From Unio delphinus (lineage: Eukaryota; Mollusca; Bivalvia; Unionida; Unionidae): 64,000 nucleotides of DNA. Of the stretch, positions 1-24,595 are shown in pieces; within the stretch, counting starts at the first letter, position 1, and every line of letters begins with the position of its first letter. The notes beneath the pieces are model-generated. The model searched no databases. It was not told the DNA's origin and was given only the letters and a program-made list of their open reading frames with translations. The stretch covers positions 1,638,001 through 1,702,000 of the forward strand of contig JAQISU010000170.1 of NCBI GenBank assembly GCA_029339505.1, written 5' to 3'. A program made the translations under genes and the position numbers.

Positions 1-1
1 C

Positions 2-232
2 AGGACAAAAAAAAAACAACGAGAATTTGATATTGATGCTGAACTAATAATCACTTTGAAGAAACAACAGAATAATCACTGCGCGAGTTGCAATTGTATA
101 ATGCGTTGGCAGTATTCGGATAAGGATCCTCGCCAATTCACCGTAGACAGAAAAAATAACAATCTCGGTCATGTCAGAAATAATGTGATGTTGACTTGTC
201 TTGAGTGCAATAGACGCAACGGTGCTAGTTAA
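2..232 (+). CDS. Polinton-associated HNH-like nuclease domain, C-terminal part (cut by window edge)
   Basis: An uninterrupted frame runs from base 2 to the TAA at 230-232, giving 76 residues with no start inside the window. It has two CxxC pairs (CASC near residue 27, CLEC near residue 67). Between them are a QFTVDR stretch and a GHVRNNV stretch. A first CxxC, a D-R/N-x-GH core and a second CxxC is the usual layout of zinc-binding HNH/endonuclease VII-like folds. The stop overlaps the convergent integrase end by about 8 nt, so it belongs to the same mobile element. Whether it is a separate gene or the tail of a larger Polinton protein cannot be told from here. The HNH reading comes from motif pattern only. 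Confidence 0.55.
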   Translation, partial: RTKKKQREFDIDAELIITLKKQQNNHCASCNCIMRWQYSDKDPRQFTVDRKNNNLGHVRNNVMLTCLECNRRNGAS

Positions 233-1169
233 GACCATGCGGTGGCAATTGAGTATCCTCGGGAATCACTTGTAGTTGTTGTCGAGTAAAACCCCGCTGA
301 GGGGCAGTTGAATCCAGTTTATAGACTGGAGGTCTACCAGTTGATCGTGTTATACTAGATATCTTATGCGTAGTGACGCTCCAAATAGGATCAGTAGCCC
401 TTTTTCTACCCCCTTCAAGCTCTCCTGGTTCGTATAAGTACCTCACAATGACACTACTACCAAGAATTGGTTCTTTGAAATCTTTTTGTGGTTGTACGGG
501 TATTGACTTCTTTTTAATCGCGTTGATAGGTTTCATGTTGATTGTTCTAGTAATCTCGTTATTCAGTGCAGTAATCACAGATGGTAATCTTTTAACCCAT
601 TCACTGGATCGCTTTTCTTGAATGAATTCTTTTGCGTATTGATATCCAAATAACCGCTCAGCAATCGTCCGATTAAATCGTTCTACAATGGCCTGATCGC
701 GATGTAGCGCAGTATGCCCTCGTCGTATGGTGACATTATGATGTTTCATTGTAGATAACACTGCACCCTGAAATTCCTTGCCAGGATCAACCTGCAATAG
801 ATTTGGCCAACGCAGAGAACCTCGTCGATAAATCCTTTCAAATGCAGAAGCGACTTCAGTGGCTGATTTTGTTTTTTACGGTTCTGCTTCTTTGTATCGA
901 CTTGCAATATCAACTACGGTTAACGCATATTTGTAACCACGATCATGTGGCAGAAATAATATATCAGCCTGATGAACTTCATTAGGAGCGGTCACATCAA
1001 AATGCGAGAATTGAATTTGTTTAGGCGGTGGTAGATAAATTTGCCATAGTGCCTGTTTGGATAACCAATGAGCCGCAGTGGTTTTTTTCACTTTTGCAGC
1101 TCTAGCGAGTTTATTGATTGCAGCGTTACCCCTCCAGTATCCCCTCGGAGAATAATAAATTGATTCCAT
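225..1169 (-). pseudogene. Polinton/Maverick retroviral-type integrase with one in-frame stop
   Basis: This minus-strand frame starts at the ATG at 1169-1167 (MESIYYSPRGYW) and runs to the stop at 225-227. It is interrupted by a single in-frame TAA at 876-878; both sides are in the same frame. The N-terminal part has the Polinton integrase opening (SPRGYWRG, then KQALWQIYLPPPK). The catalytic core shows HQADILFLPHD with the first Asp, VDPGKEF with the second Asp, and AIVERFNRT with the Glu about 35 residues later. The C-terminal part (EPGELEGGRKRA, then YKLDS) resembles the SH3/chromo-like tail. Apart from the stop the full length of about 314 codons is kept, so loss of function is recent, or the stop is an assembly error. 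The stop of the upstream gene lies 5 nt before this start. Confidence 0.85.
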
Positions 1170-1173
1170 ATGA

Positions 1174-1694
1174 TTAATTACCAGCACCTAACATCAATTT
1201 ACTTTGCATAGCCGATTTTATCAAAAATGAAGACAATTTTTCTTTGAAGGATTTATCAGGAATAGCATTTAACGCATGAATTAATTTCACATCTGCTAGA
1301 TGCCTGTGTTGCAGATTGCTGCTTTTATAAGCATCATCATGAAGGTGACAGGCCTTATCAATGGCGTTTATTGGTTCTTCACCGGGGTTGGGTTGATTTT
1401 GATTATTGAGTCTGATATCAAGTCTGGTTCCCGGTCCACAGTAGCTATATCCTGGAAGGTGCTTTTCTCCGGGGTATTTTGCCCATGGGGTTCCAGGGAA
1501 TTTTGCTAATTTGGCTGCGATATCACCTCCTCGTTTTTTTTTAAAGGTTCCTTGGGTTTAGAAACAAATCTAAATTTCTTTGTACTACGTTGTACGCATT
1601 TACCAGAAAGCGCTGATCGGTTATTTTTTGTTGTAATCGTCGTCAAGTCATCTGTGCCAGTACGTTTTTTACACTTCACACAATATAGATCCAT
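1174..1694 (-). pseudogene. Polinton zinc-ribbon/PLA2-like protein split by a frameshift
   Basis: The minus-strand ATG at 1694 begins MDLYCVKCKKRT, the small Cys-rich N-terminus common in Polinton and related virus-like elements. The second Cys pair is damaged: GKCVQRS where a CxxC would be expected. This frame ends at 1506. A second frame starts right after a run of nine T (A on the coding strand) near 1534-1542 and continues to the stop at 1174-1176. That part carries the phospholipase A2-like core: LPGYSYCGPGTRLD (Ca-loop type) and AIDKACHLHDDAY with the catalytic His-Asp pair. The parts look like one ORF separated by a length change in the homopolymer. Parvovirus-VP1-like PLA2 domains are known in this element class and are thought to act on membranes. 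The break could also be a base-calling error in the homopolymer. Confidence 0.75.
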
Positions 1695-1711
1695 AATTTA
1701 TATATAGAAAT
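1695..1711. promoter_or_regulatory. Short divergent intergenic gap in the Polinton
   Basis: Only 17 nt separate the divergent starts at 1694 (-) and 1712 (+). The gap is A/T only except for one G and contains TATATA. It may hold a shared promoter element, but start-to-start spacing this short means transcription starts could lie inside the neighbouring genes. Confidence 0.2.
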
Positions 1712-2371
1712 ATGGATATAATTGATTTTTCAGCGACTAAAACAAGAGAACCAATTAAGCATCATGCAGCGCTACCAAACTCTATCCGGATGATTATAAT
1801 CGGGCCATCTGGATCCGGTAAAACGCAATTGTTGCTCAATTTAATAATGAGATGGATGAAGTGGGATAAGTTGTATTTAATTGCCCCTAGCGTAGATGAT
1901 CAACGATGTTATGAAGTGTTAAAGGATTTTAACGAGAATGCATCAGAAATTAAGGGTGAGAACGCCATTGATTTTATAACCGATATCGATGAAGCACCGA
2001 GTATTGATGATATTGATGGAGATATTAACAATTTAGTCGTATACGACGATATAATGTTGGATAAACAAAAAAATCCAGCTAGAATATTTTCCCGTGGGCG
2101 TCACAAAAACACTGACGTGATATATGTCACTCAACGCTACACTCAGGTTCCAAAAGTCATCAGAGATAACTGCAATATTCTTTCTGTATTCAACGGAGTT
2201 GATACTCATACTCTTAGAAATATTTGGCAGACATGGTGTTCTGATATGGACTTCAATCAATTTAAAAACTTCTTTAGTCATGCTCAGTCAAAACCACACG
2301 GATTCTCAACAATAAATTTGCATGATCCTCGGACACGATATCGTATCGGACTTGATCAAATATTCGGTTAA
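1712..2371 (+). CDS. Polinton packaging ATPase (FtsK/HerA, A32-like)
   Basis: An intact 219-residue ORF from ATG to TAA. It shows a Walker A motif GPSGSGKT at about residues 32-39, a Walker B stretch NLVVYDD at about residues 107-113, and downstream SRGRHKNTDVIYVTQRY, which fits the sensor/arginine region of the viral genome-packaging ATPases. Its length is normal for the Polinton ATPase. In intact elements this enzyme is thought to pump the element's DNA into a capsid. It starts 17 nt from the divergent PLA2-like gene. It is the only Polinton gene here without a visible break. No terminal inverted repeat, DNA polymerase B, protease or capsid gene follows it in the window, so the element is partial. 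An element-wide expression signal cannot be judged. Confidence 0.9.
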   Translation: MDIIDFSATKTREPIKHHAALPNSIRMIIIGPSGSGKTQLLLNLIMRWMKWDKLYLIAPSVDDQRCYEVLKDFNENASEIKGENAIDFITDIDEAPSIDDIDGDINNLVVYDDIMLDKQKNPARIFSRGRHKNTDVIYVTQRYTQVPKVIRDNCNILSVFNGVDTHTLRNIWQTWCSDMDFNQFKNFFSHAQSKPHGFSTINLHDPRTRYRIGLDQIFG

Positions 2372-2490
2372 AATCATTTATGATTCTTTGTTAACCCAGT
2401 GATGAAATCACTAAGCAGCAGAGAGGGTGGATGACAACAAGTTGCGAAAAAAATTAATTAAAAAATCGTAAAAGTCTTTGTTTTCATTTT

Positions 2491-2667
2491 TTTAGTTAAA
2501 ATGAGATTTCGTAGGGAAAGCTCATTAAGATTTCAATAAATTTTTTGTCTAAAAACGTTGTAGGGTTTGCCCCTGAGACATTTTTTTTGGTTAAAATGAG
2601 ATCGTAGGAAGGCTCGTTTTAAGGATTCAATCAAAATTTTGTCTGAAAACGTTGTAGGGTTCACCCT
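2491..2667. repeat. Two diverged tandem units of about 95 bp after the Polinton
   Basis: Two consecutive units begin with TTAGTTAAAATGAGAT (2491) and TTGGTTAAAATGAGAT (2588). Each ends with AAAACGTTGTAGGGTT followed by a C-rich stretch. No coding frame was recognised. They may mark the eroded edge of the Polinton or be a local duplication. Confidence 0.55.
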
Positions 2668-2997
2668 CTATGCCGCTCAAGCTTCTACCTGGCTGAAGCC
2701 AACAAACCTTGCTTTCAAGTTTGAATACTTAAAATGAAGTGGTTTTCAAGATGTGAACATAACATTATGTGACTCTCCCGGTTGTCATGGGAACCAATAT
2801 ACGCACATCCGTTTATGGATTATGACATAAATATTTTATCGAATGTTTTAATAAAAATGGTACCAGTGTGTTTTGGGGTACATGAGAAAGCATGTAATTT
2901 CTGTCTGGTAGATTTAGCGTTTTAATAGTTGCATCAAATTCCAACCCACAGTGGGGACAACCTAGGATCTATGCTATATATATTCTTCTCATTGTGG

Positions 2998-3000
<3 letters not shown>
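2668..3000. other. Intergenic, nothing recognised
   Basis: AT-rich DNA without a supported ORF or repeat. Confidence 0.5.

Positions 3001-3076
<76 letters not shown>
3001..3076. repeat. (TC)n microsatellite followed by (TA)n
   Basis: A pure TC tract from about 3001 to 3053 runs directly into a TA tract ending near 3076. Confidence 0.95.
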
Positions 3077-3842
3077 TCCAATTTGGAAACCACTATGAAC
3101 AGTATAGCCTACCCCGAAATAAATGCCAAAGTTTAAAGTCTGTGTCTTTAATGTCGTAGGAGATTCACAATATTACCAATGGATGATATACAGATAGAAA
3201 TACAGCCCACTTTTCTAAAAGATGTATGATGATAAAGTCACTGTTATATTTGTTAACATAAACATAGACTCTTGATGAAGATTTTGAGAATATTTCAAAC
3301 AATATCAGAACTTTCAGAAAAATCTCTGACTGGTTGAGAAAGTACACCGTTTGTAAAACAGTTTTTCATATAATGAGGAACACAATTTGATTAACCCACA
3401 TATGTATCTGATTACCGTAACATAAGTAAAAAGTCATGCACACGCATAACTGCAACAGCAACACTTTTAAAAAAATAAAAATAGATCCTAAGTATACCTA
3501 TACGACAACTATAACGAACAGACGTTTTACTAACGGAAAACGTTAATCTACCCAATGATTTTCTAATCGTCTTCCAATTGTTTATGAAATATACATTTTT
3601 CATTCATTTTTACTGACTGTAGAAGTAGTGGTTGTAACATAGACCCTGAGCTGTCTTGACAGAATGCGCCTACATTTGAGGGTCTATATTTTTTTCTTCT
3701 ACTGATTATTTCTAACAAACTGTATTGACCCAGATCGACCGATGCATTATTCGAAGCCATATCTGGGTCTGTGCAGGTTGCTTTTAGAAACAACCTACAA
3801 CAGAGTAAAAACGGCAATGACAATCACTAAGAAACATTTTAC
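3077..3842. other. Intergenic, nothing recognised
   Basis: Only short chance ORFs on both strands, without recognisable domains. Confidence 0.5.
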
Positions 3843-3897
3843 ATTTATTATTATTATTATTAGTAGTAGTAGTAGTAATAGCAGTAGTAGTTGTAGC

Positions 3898-3935
<38 letters not shown>

Positions 3936-3937
3936 CA
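3843..3937. repeat. TTA/TAG trinucleotide repeat
   Basis: TTA triplets turn into TAG triplets with a few CAG and TTG interruptions. Serine- or threonine-rich ORFs through it are artefacts of the repeat. Confidence 0.9.
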
Positions 3938-3977
3938 TTGCTGTTGGTCATATGCAGGTACTTATTAACACCAAACA

Positions 3978-4134
3978 CTTGCTCAGTTGGTAGAGCGTCT
4001 CACTCGTATTTTAAGCGCAACTGGTTTGATACTCACCAATGCCAACCGAGGTGGACGGCATCACTCTTGTTTGATATGACCAATAATATGCTAATGTGCC
4101 CTTCCATCCAACAACAAAGTAATTATAAATAAAG
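3978..4134 (+). mobile_element. Short tRNA-derived SINE
   Basis: The head reads GCTCAGTTGGTAGAGCG, a near-consensus tRNA A-box region. About 30 bases later comes GGTTTGATACTC, a slightly degraded B box. An unrelated body and an A-rich tail (AATAAAGAATAAAAAAA) follow. It lacks a complete acceptor stem, so it is a retroposon rather than a tRNA gene. It differs from the longer SINE family found elsewhere in the window. Confidence 0.6.
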
Positions 4135-5469
4135 AATAAAAAAACAGCTATAATTAGTGCTTTTATGCTTTTATAAAAACAAAATGTATTAAATAATTAG
4201 GTATTTGATCCCTCGAGAATGTATCAATACGTTGCAAACCAAGCTGATTTAATAATGCAAACTATTAATGCAGTTATCGTCAAAAAATGAATGTGGATGG
4301 GTGTGACAATAAAAATTATACTTTCGCTGGAAATATGACAAAGAAAGCTGCCACTCTAAGCGTGTTTCATCAAACGGCAAATTTATCCCCAAAAATACAA
4401 TAATTCTATGGGGAATCATAATGTACAAATAAAATTGGACAGGTATGATATATTAGAACACGTTATTACGATGAAGAGGACCATTGACAATCAAACTCAA
4501 TCCAGACCTCATCAACATTAATTTGCTTACAAACTTTTTTGAAATGTATTAATAATTAGGGAAGTTACAATTCATGGAATAAAAATGGGATGGATGAAGC
4601 GAATGATCGATATTCAATCAGAAACTAAAATTTCTGAATGACTTTTGTTTTGAAAATGTTTTCAGACGTCTACCAAATATTAATATTAACGATAAAATTG
4701 CATGCATTATAGTACATGTGCAACACCACTGAAACAGTACTGAATTCCTTTAGATGTTTAGAAGTGATTATAATGTATGGGTATCACAAGACGTTTAAAA
4801 GTGTACCGATATGTAATACAAGTTTTGCTGCATAGGTAAATACACTTCATGTCAAGACGCTTTGCATAACATTTAATTCAATTATATTGATAGGTGTCAT
4901 TTCTGTCAGTTTGGCTATATGCTCTAAGTGACAGTTTAGAAAACGTCATGTAAATATTTTAAACGTTTAGTAATGGATGAGCAATGGTATGGCGTGTATA
5001 CTAGGTATAAATGTAATGCTTTATATGACATGTCATTATGCTTTGTTAAAACGTTGGTCTAGTTCGGATTGACCGAACTTAAGAAGAACTAATTCAAAGG
5101 GATGTAGCCGTATGTAATACAATACTATCAGCTCACGTTATATTATGGCCAGGTGGGCATCTAACGTATTGTGCAAAGAATATCAACCCATTTTAGCCTC
5201 AATAACAACTTACAGCCAGCGCAATGAACTTAACCATATCACACCAAACGTAACTGTTGGATCACAGTATTTCTTATGTATGAGACTCAAGGGAATAAGA
5301 CATAATTGCAAAGTCTTCAACGTAATAAAAACCATTAATACTGACACAACCAGCGGCGTTGAAATCGATGGTTAATAGTCGCGAATTTGTTCATCATAAC
5401 AATAACATTATACAAAACATACACAATCATCCCAGATTTGTTCATGCCATAAATGGACTGCACATTGAA
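4135..5469. other. Intergenic, nothing recognised
   Basis: AT-rich DNA. A 76-codon frame at 5145-5375 has no recognisable domain and is treated as chance. Confidence 0.5.
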
Positions 5470-5640
5470 ACGAAAGACATGGTATGGACAGCTGGGTACA
5501 ACCATAGCTGACAACATTTTTACAGACCTAGATTATGCTGATGACGATGGTCGTAATGCACACACTGTATTTCATGCAGGCCGAAACAACTTCGTTCAGT
5601 CTTCAGATCAACTCAAGTAAAATTAAACTTCAAACGACAA
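5470..5640 (+). pseudogene. LINE reverse-transcriptase scrap (catalytic YADD box)
   Basis: One plus-strand frame reads TIADNIFTDLDYADDDGR. The core is the LDYADD catalytic motif of non-LTR reverse transcriptases, with the usual 'D-L' lead-in. The frame ends at a TAA about 35 codons later and the flanks are degraded. The scrap lies immediately upstream of the left edge of the large duplicated unit. Confidence 0.45.
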
Positions 5641-5670
5641 TCAGATCAAGAAATAAGCAAAGAGGAGCAC

Positions 5671-8249
5671 GAGATTGAGATAAAGCTAACTTCATTTACA
5701 ACTTTCTGCTGCTCACTCCACAACCATACAACTCAGATGGAAGTGAGTCAGGGTCCATGCGTCACATCGAAATCGCTTGAGGCTGCAGGAAAACATGAAG
5801 TGATATATCAAATGCAAAAAGAACAGCCTTATCAACTATTATTGTTTTAGAAAGGAGGTTGTTCTAGCCCTATTAATATCTTATAGCGTTTATATCAATG
5901 TTAAATACTTGAAAAAATCTCATTCTTGCCTTGACAACGGAACCAGACTCAGTTTTATTGTTGGGGTAAGCTTTTAATATGGGTGAAATTATTTACCCAC
6001 ATTAATTTCCTCAGGAATTTCAAAGTGCTTAATAACATACTTGGACTGGAACATTCATTTGAAATTATAGTAAATTCAGACAATAACATTTTAGATTGTA
6101 ATATTGTGTTACATCAAAGACTATTATCACATCGCTACACTCCAGGCTTTTGGCACATTAACACGTTCATGACTACTGGCTCATCAACACATTCAACATT
6201 TACAATTAACTGGAATACCACCGGAATTGACTTTAAACTGCATACTTTGATTCTCGTGATAAAAGAGTTAGGACAATTTAGAATGTACATGTAATTCAAA
6301 ATAATGTGCGTTTTCCAAATGTTCAAATTGTAATCTTGGGAAATAAAAAAATTGTTGAAGTTTACAAAACTTGTAGGGGTTTGCTTTATTCTGTTAGAGT
6401 AGTTTCCAAATCTGTTGGGTTTGTTTTCTTCTGTTAATTAGTATAAGACCATAGATTAGTAACAGCATAAAGTCGTGACTAGAAAATCTGCTCAGGATTA
6501 CAAGCGCCTAGTGAGACGACCGAGAATCATCTGGCTTATAATCACGTATCAGGACCTGAAGAAGATCAAACTGAAACTGCACAGATAGAAAAAACGCACA
6601 AGATCACATATATGCTGCCTCAGGTGGCACGCTAATTACGACAAAGACGATATACGCCATAAACTTGCTGCTTGATAATACGATGCCAGTGTTATTATTC
6701 ATGATTAGCCTCCAGTAGAAATTTTAAACACCGCAACAGATATCATGATTGGAAACTGATTGTTGACCGCCCGTCAACTAAGCTTTAATTTTGACTGCCC
6801 GACAAACTCATCTGTTTCTGAAATCATGCTTTCATTAATTTTTGCAGTTCAAATTAAAATGTAGTTTAAATATTACAAATATTACAGTAAGCCAATCTTT
6901 GTTCCAAATGTTGAATCGGAACATTAGCTACATTGACAAGAATGATAAAACATGTATGATTAAATTACAAGCAAGATATTAATATTTATAACTCATCAGT
7001 GCTCATGATATGCTAACTGAAATTCTAGCATTGATTCAAAATTGGCCAATTCGAAGAGCTACACATAAATATCATCCTGGTTGTATATCAACTATCATTT
7101 TGCTGTATCGGTAAATTACTCATTTGTTTGCGTCAAACAGTTTGTTTCTGGGTATTGTACGGAATATATATTATTTATTATCTTATAATTGCTATTCGAT
7201 TCAATTGTTTACAGGCTTCATTCGCGATATGAATATGAAAGAAACTCTTTTGTTCGTCACATTATATAGTGTTTTCTAATTCTGCTGCTCTAACAATTCA
7301 TATTATACTTATTTATTTTTTGCAACATTTAGTTTCATTTAATCAAGCATAGGTTATGTTAGTGGGATACAGATGTCTATCTCATACTTTTAAAGAAGGA
7401 AAAGGAGTGAAATTAACGTTAACGATAAGCGGAAAATAAGAATTCATTCATCATGATGAATTTATCTGAATCTAACTTTATGAAACACTTTGAACATGAT
7501 CATCTCTAAGGATTGTAATAAAGTGCTTGGATAATGCGAACACATTTAAAGGTACGAACTCAGTATTCGATGGTCTTAAAATCATAACAAAGAGAGCATA
7601 ATTAGTTTTAGTAATGGCTTATTACTGGTATTATTTTGTAAATTGAAAAATCGATCAATTAATAACCAGTATCGTTCTTTTTAGAGATCCTTAAAGCATT
7701 ATGAAACCAATAAGTAACGAAGTTTCAGATTTTTGTGAGCATGAATACAGAAAAACGCACATCATAGACAATACAAGCTGTAAACCATATATAAGCAGGA
7801 TTTTACGTATTTAAGCATGAGCCCAACATGGATAGAGGAGTAGACAGTATAGAGAAAGATTATATCGTATTTATATAGACCGGTTTAATTAAAGCAGGAG
7901 AATATCATATTTTTAAGCAAATTTCATACACGGTTTATCACGATCTAATGCCAACAAAACGCTACTAAATGTTTATTATGAAGGAAAAGGATAGTATTTC
8001 CAATTACGTCAAAACGATTAACCAAGAAAATTTTGATGAATGCATTCAAATATATACTATATGTATAGTATCTCGTTTACAACATACAAAAAAGGTATAT
8101 TTTTAAGAATGACCTAGAAGATGGTTTTGTAAATCGAACAATAGGAAATTGTCCATATTTATCAGTTATTATATGAAACACTAATGAAATTTATGAACAT
8201 GTTACAATACGCAAATAGCAAAACATTTAGAACACGCCGAAGCCTACTC

Positions 8250-8252
<3 letters not shown>
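5671..8252. other. Conserved 5' flank of copy 1 without a supported gene
   Basis: This block pairs with 33986-36516. It contains a 103-codon frame at 5983-6294 that is open in both copies. That frame begins at GTG and matches no family I know, and the copies differ there by mostly replacement changes, so selection is not evident. Nothing else was recognised. Confidence 0.5.

Positions 8253-8320
<68 letters not shown>
8253..8320. repeat. (TA)n microsatellite
   Basis: A pure TA tract, present at the same place in copy 2 (36517-36569). Confidence 0.95.
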
Positions 8321-8322
<2 letters not shown>

Positions 8323-9289
8323 TTACATTTCAACCGAGACAAATGTGTTCATACTTTTCTTTAGTATTGAACCTAATTGTAAGTAAAACTAATGTGTTGT
8401 CATATATATATATAGACCTAAAGGGAAATAGATCATTATATTATGGAAACAATTTTTCTTGATAGTTCCTAGAGTGTTCATGCAGATGTAATATTATGAA
8501 CCAATCTACTTCTAAAATGCACCCATTACTAATATCAAATGTTTTAAACTAGCGCCATGAACAAGTCATTGTGTGCTACAAAAAAAAACAGGAACCATCT
8601 GGTGGCTTTTAGTACAGACATTATGAATTAGTCGAAACAATCACTCAATATTAAAATAGAGTTATTTCGTTTTGGTCGTATAGATAATCTAATGGTTGAC
8701 AGATTTTGGCTGAAGTATGCAATCACATCATATACATACATCAAAACATCGTTGTATACGTTTGAATCCATTAGAGACGAGTTGAATCTGTCTTCTGTTG
8801 ATATGGATAGTTTATTTAACGTTTAGAATTAATCCATTTATTCGTACGAGTAAATGGCCTTCTTAGATATCTGTGTTGATATCACCAAAATGTTTTTAAG
8901 TTGGCATACATTTAATACGAAATATATTGAAGCGAGGTGTTGTATAGATTATTCCCAAAATTTTAACCAATCTACAAGCTATATTCATTTGTCGCTTTCG
9001 GAGTTATTTAATTTCCTTCACTCAGGAACATATAAATAATGAAATCTTTACTAAAGAAATAGCACTTCTCTTCCATATCATTTTCTTATCCTACACCTTG
9101 ATCATGTTCGTCATGCGTCTTGATGAATAAAAGACAAGTTGTGAATAAAGTGTATGTATATTTGGGATATTTGTAATTCACATTAGCGCCATTATAAGCA
9201 CGTTCCAGTGAGTTCGTGCATTTCACCGTGACAAGTATTGTCGTTGAATATTGGTTTCTCTCTGATACAGCAAATACAGGTTCTGCATT
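8321..9289. other. Copy-1-specific segment, nothing recognised
   Basis: No counterpart at the matching place in copy 2, where a different segment of about 3.4 kb sits between the TA tract and the resumed homology near 40030. No gene was recognised. Confidence 0.5.
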
Positions 9290-10420
9290 TGTTGTCGACG
9301 CTTTGTACACTGGTTTGCTATCCTAACCAACAAGTGATAACAAAATGCATATACAGCCTCTATCATTGTTGCAGAGCAATATTGCAACTTCATGTTTGTG
9401 GTATGATAATACTTTTAAATTCACAATAACCAATAACTGGTGTCAAACATTTCTAAATTTTACAACCGACCCTTATTTGAAAATGCTGTATAGTTGGGTG
9501 AAAATAATTGCAATTCTAAGGGCAGAACTTAGATTTTAATCACACGTTGTTCAGCACGATCTCAGATACCTTTTATTAAGAGTGACGTTGCGTCGTAAGC
9601 AGGTGCTGCGGTTCTTTATTCAAAGCACTGCCCCTCGATTCAGAGACCATTATTTCGTTTGGACGTTGCTTAGACTTAGTATACAGGTTTATGTTACAAA
9701 TTATTCAGATAAGAACAATTATGAGTTTCATGTATTCGTGCTAATGCTGAGATCCCACAGCTGACTGCCCTAGACTTTTGCCGCCCAATAGGTCGTATTT
9801 TCCGTCAGCGTTTAAATTTACCATTCGTATATTCCGGAATCATTAAGATTTTAACCCGGTTATTATAAAAGGCATACTTGCATACTGCCACCTTTTTGAT
9901 AGATTTATTACAGTAGCTTGTATGAACGACATTGTAAGATTCTGCCGTTATTTTACATGCATCTATTTTATGGTTGATAAATGTCAATGATCTCATTACA
10001 TGGTCGTTTGAGACATCTTTTGGTGCTATTTTGCACATTATGGTTGAGAACGGAGCTCGATGAACAGATGGGTTAATTGAAAAAAAGGTGAGTTATATAG
10101 ATGAAACTAATACTTTTAAAAGCAAAACAAGTCTGGACCATCAGTATCTCGTTCCTATGGAGGATGTGATTACTTCCGTTTGTCATATTGTTTGTTGATA
10201 GGAAATATATTTTAAATTTCCTCCAGAATTTTACACCTACATAGAACACTCTTTTTAAAACGTGAGTCGTTATGTCATTTATAATGCAAATTGATGTATT
10301 GATTTGTTTCAATATCGACTTTACCATTTTATGATAAAATTTATGTTAAATATTGATTCAATGTTTTACATGTTGACGCATTGTGCGATCATTTACATTC
10401 CCATTATTGACTGGACCAAC
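9290..10420. other. Conserved upstream region of gene copy 1
   Basis: It pairs with 40030-41216, including the shared GTCGACGCTTTGTACACTGG and the sequence leading to the TATA box. Copy 2 has a short extra stretch near 40100-40180. No ORF is convincing, so this may hold regulatory sequence. Confidence 0.45.
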
Positions 10421-10460
10421 TATAAAGCACTCAGTGCAGACCCAATCAGAGCGACCAATA
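10421..10460 (+). promoter_or_regulatory. Possible core promoter of gene copy 1
   Basis: TATAAAG at 10421-10427 is followed about 15-35 bases later by CCAATCAGAGCGACCAATAA. The arrangement is kept in copy 2 (TATAAAG at 41217-41223). It lies about 220 bases before the ATG, a reasonable distance for a short 5' UTR. Untested. Confidence 0.35.
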
Positions 10461-10648
10461 AATGAAAAAGGTACTGAAACTGCTCAGTTGTGTCCTGATC
10501 GATGACTCGTTTTGCCTTACAGTATGAAATACGATTAACGTTACAGCTGATGTACAGTCTTATGGATGGATTCGGCCTGGAACATAATAAGACAGATATG
10601 ACATTTTGGAATATCGTCGCTTTAAAGCAAATACATTTAATTTAAAAA

Positions 10649-23607
<12,959 letters not shown>

Positions 23608-24170
23608 TGTTTTTTTCGTTTGCACACATTACAATAATGATACTTAATTATGGCATTCGTAACGATTCTTTATTAATCACTGTAAATATCTACCTTTACA
23701 ACTGCGCATATTTTATTTAACTTTTATTGGAAACTAATCGTTGTTAGAGTCGGGCCAATTTGAATGCACAATGCGACCATTATATAGTGTATTGTCCTTT
23801 TGTTATTGAAAGAAAAGGAACTATAGTAGATGTCTTGAATTAACGCAATGATGCAGTCCAGAACATCTCTGAATGAGTTCCTACATATCCAAAGTAGTGT
23901 GTATATATCCAAATGCTAATGTGCACTTATCTCTTATAGTGACCTTGAACTTGCTAGAGATTTGGTTGCCGAACTTTGTATTACTTCTTTTGATAATTGG
24001 GCTTCGTATCTATCCTTAGGCACTGTTTTCAATGTGAATGGTGAAAACACTACTCAACGTAACCAGGTCAAACACAAGGTTAAGGAAGAGTATTCTTTGT
24101 TAATGATATCGCAAAATGCTGTCATATCGTCCATGTACACGTCTTAGTATGATTCTAATAATGTTGCCGC
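23608..24170. other. Downstream flank of copy 1
   Basis: It is homologous to 54638-55195 and probably includes the 3' UTR. No AATAAA was found close behind the stop. Nothing else was recognised. Confidence 0.5.
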
Positions 24171-24595
24171 AAACACTAGAAAGGCGAAAGGTATTGCTAT
24201 CCGTAATACATACCGGCATTCTTGACACATATTCATAACTGATCCTTATAATCATACAAACTTCACATTTGAATGAAAGACTTTACAATCTTATGACAAA
24301 ACCTCACATTAAAATGATTTGGTCCAGACTGTGTCCTCATGCGCTCCATACAAAATCCATTCTGACTAAATGGTATTAAAATAGCTTACTATATTAACAA
24401 TTATGTCTAAACAATCTAATGTAACCACATTGATACTTACTCGCATAGTTTTCCATGGCTGCAAAGAGAGTGGATGAAAGTAGAAAACACAGGAAGACAA
24501 ATGAGTCAATAGAAGGCATCTCAAAACAAAGAATGATTACCTCCAAATGTTTGCAAAGAACACATCTAAACCTCTAATAAAATGAAAATTACATA
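24171..24595. repeat. Dispersed block X, first copy
   Basis: It matches 58511-58935 (both contain GTTGC-GCAAACAC-AGAAAGG and TTTTCCA-GGCTGCAAA). No coding function was recognised. It may be a fragment of an unknown repeat. Confidence 0.6.

Noticed and set aside
3978..4050. Possible tRNA gene
   Set aside because: Good A box but degraded B box and no acceptor-stem pairing; better explained as a SINE head.
5983..6294. 103-codon frame retained in both duplication copies (also 34299-34610)
   Set aside because: Starts at GTG and has no known domain; the few differences between the copies are mostly replacement changes, as expected without selection over so short a divergence.
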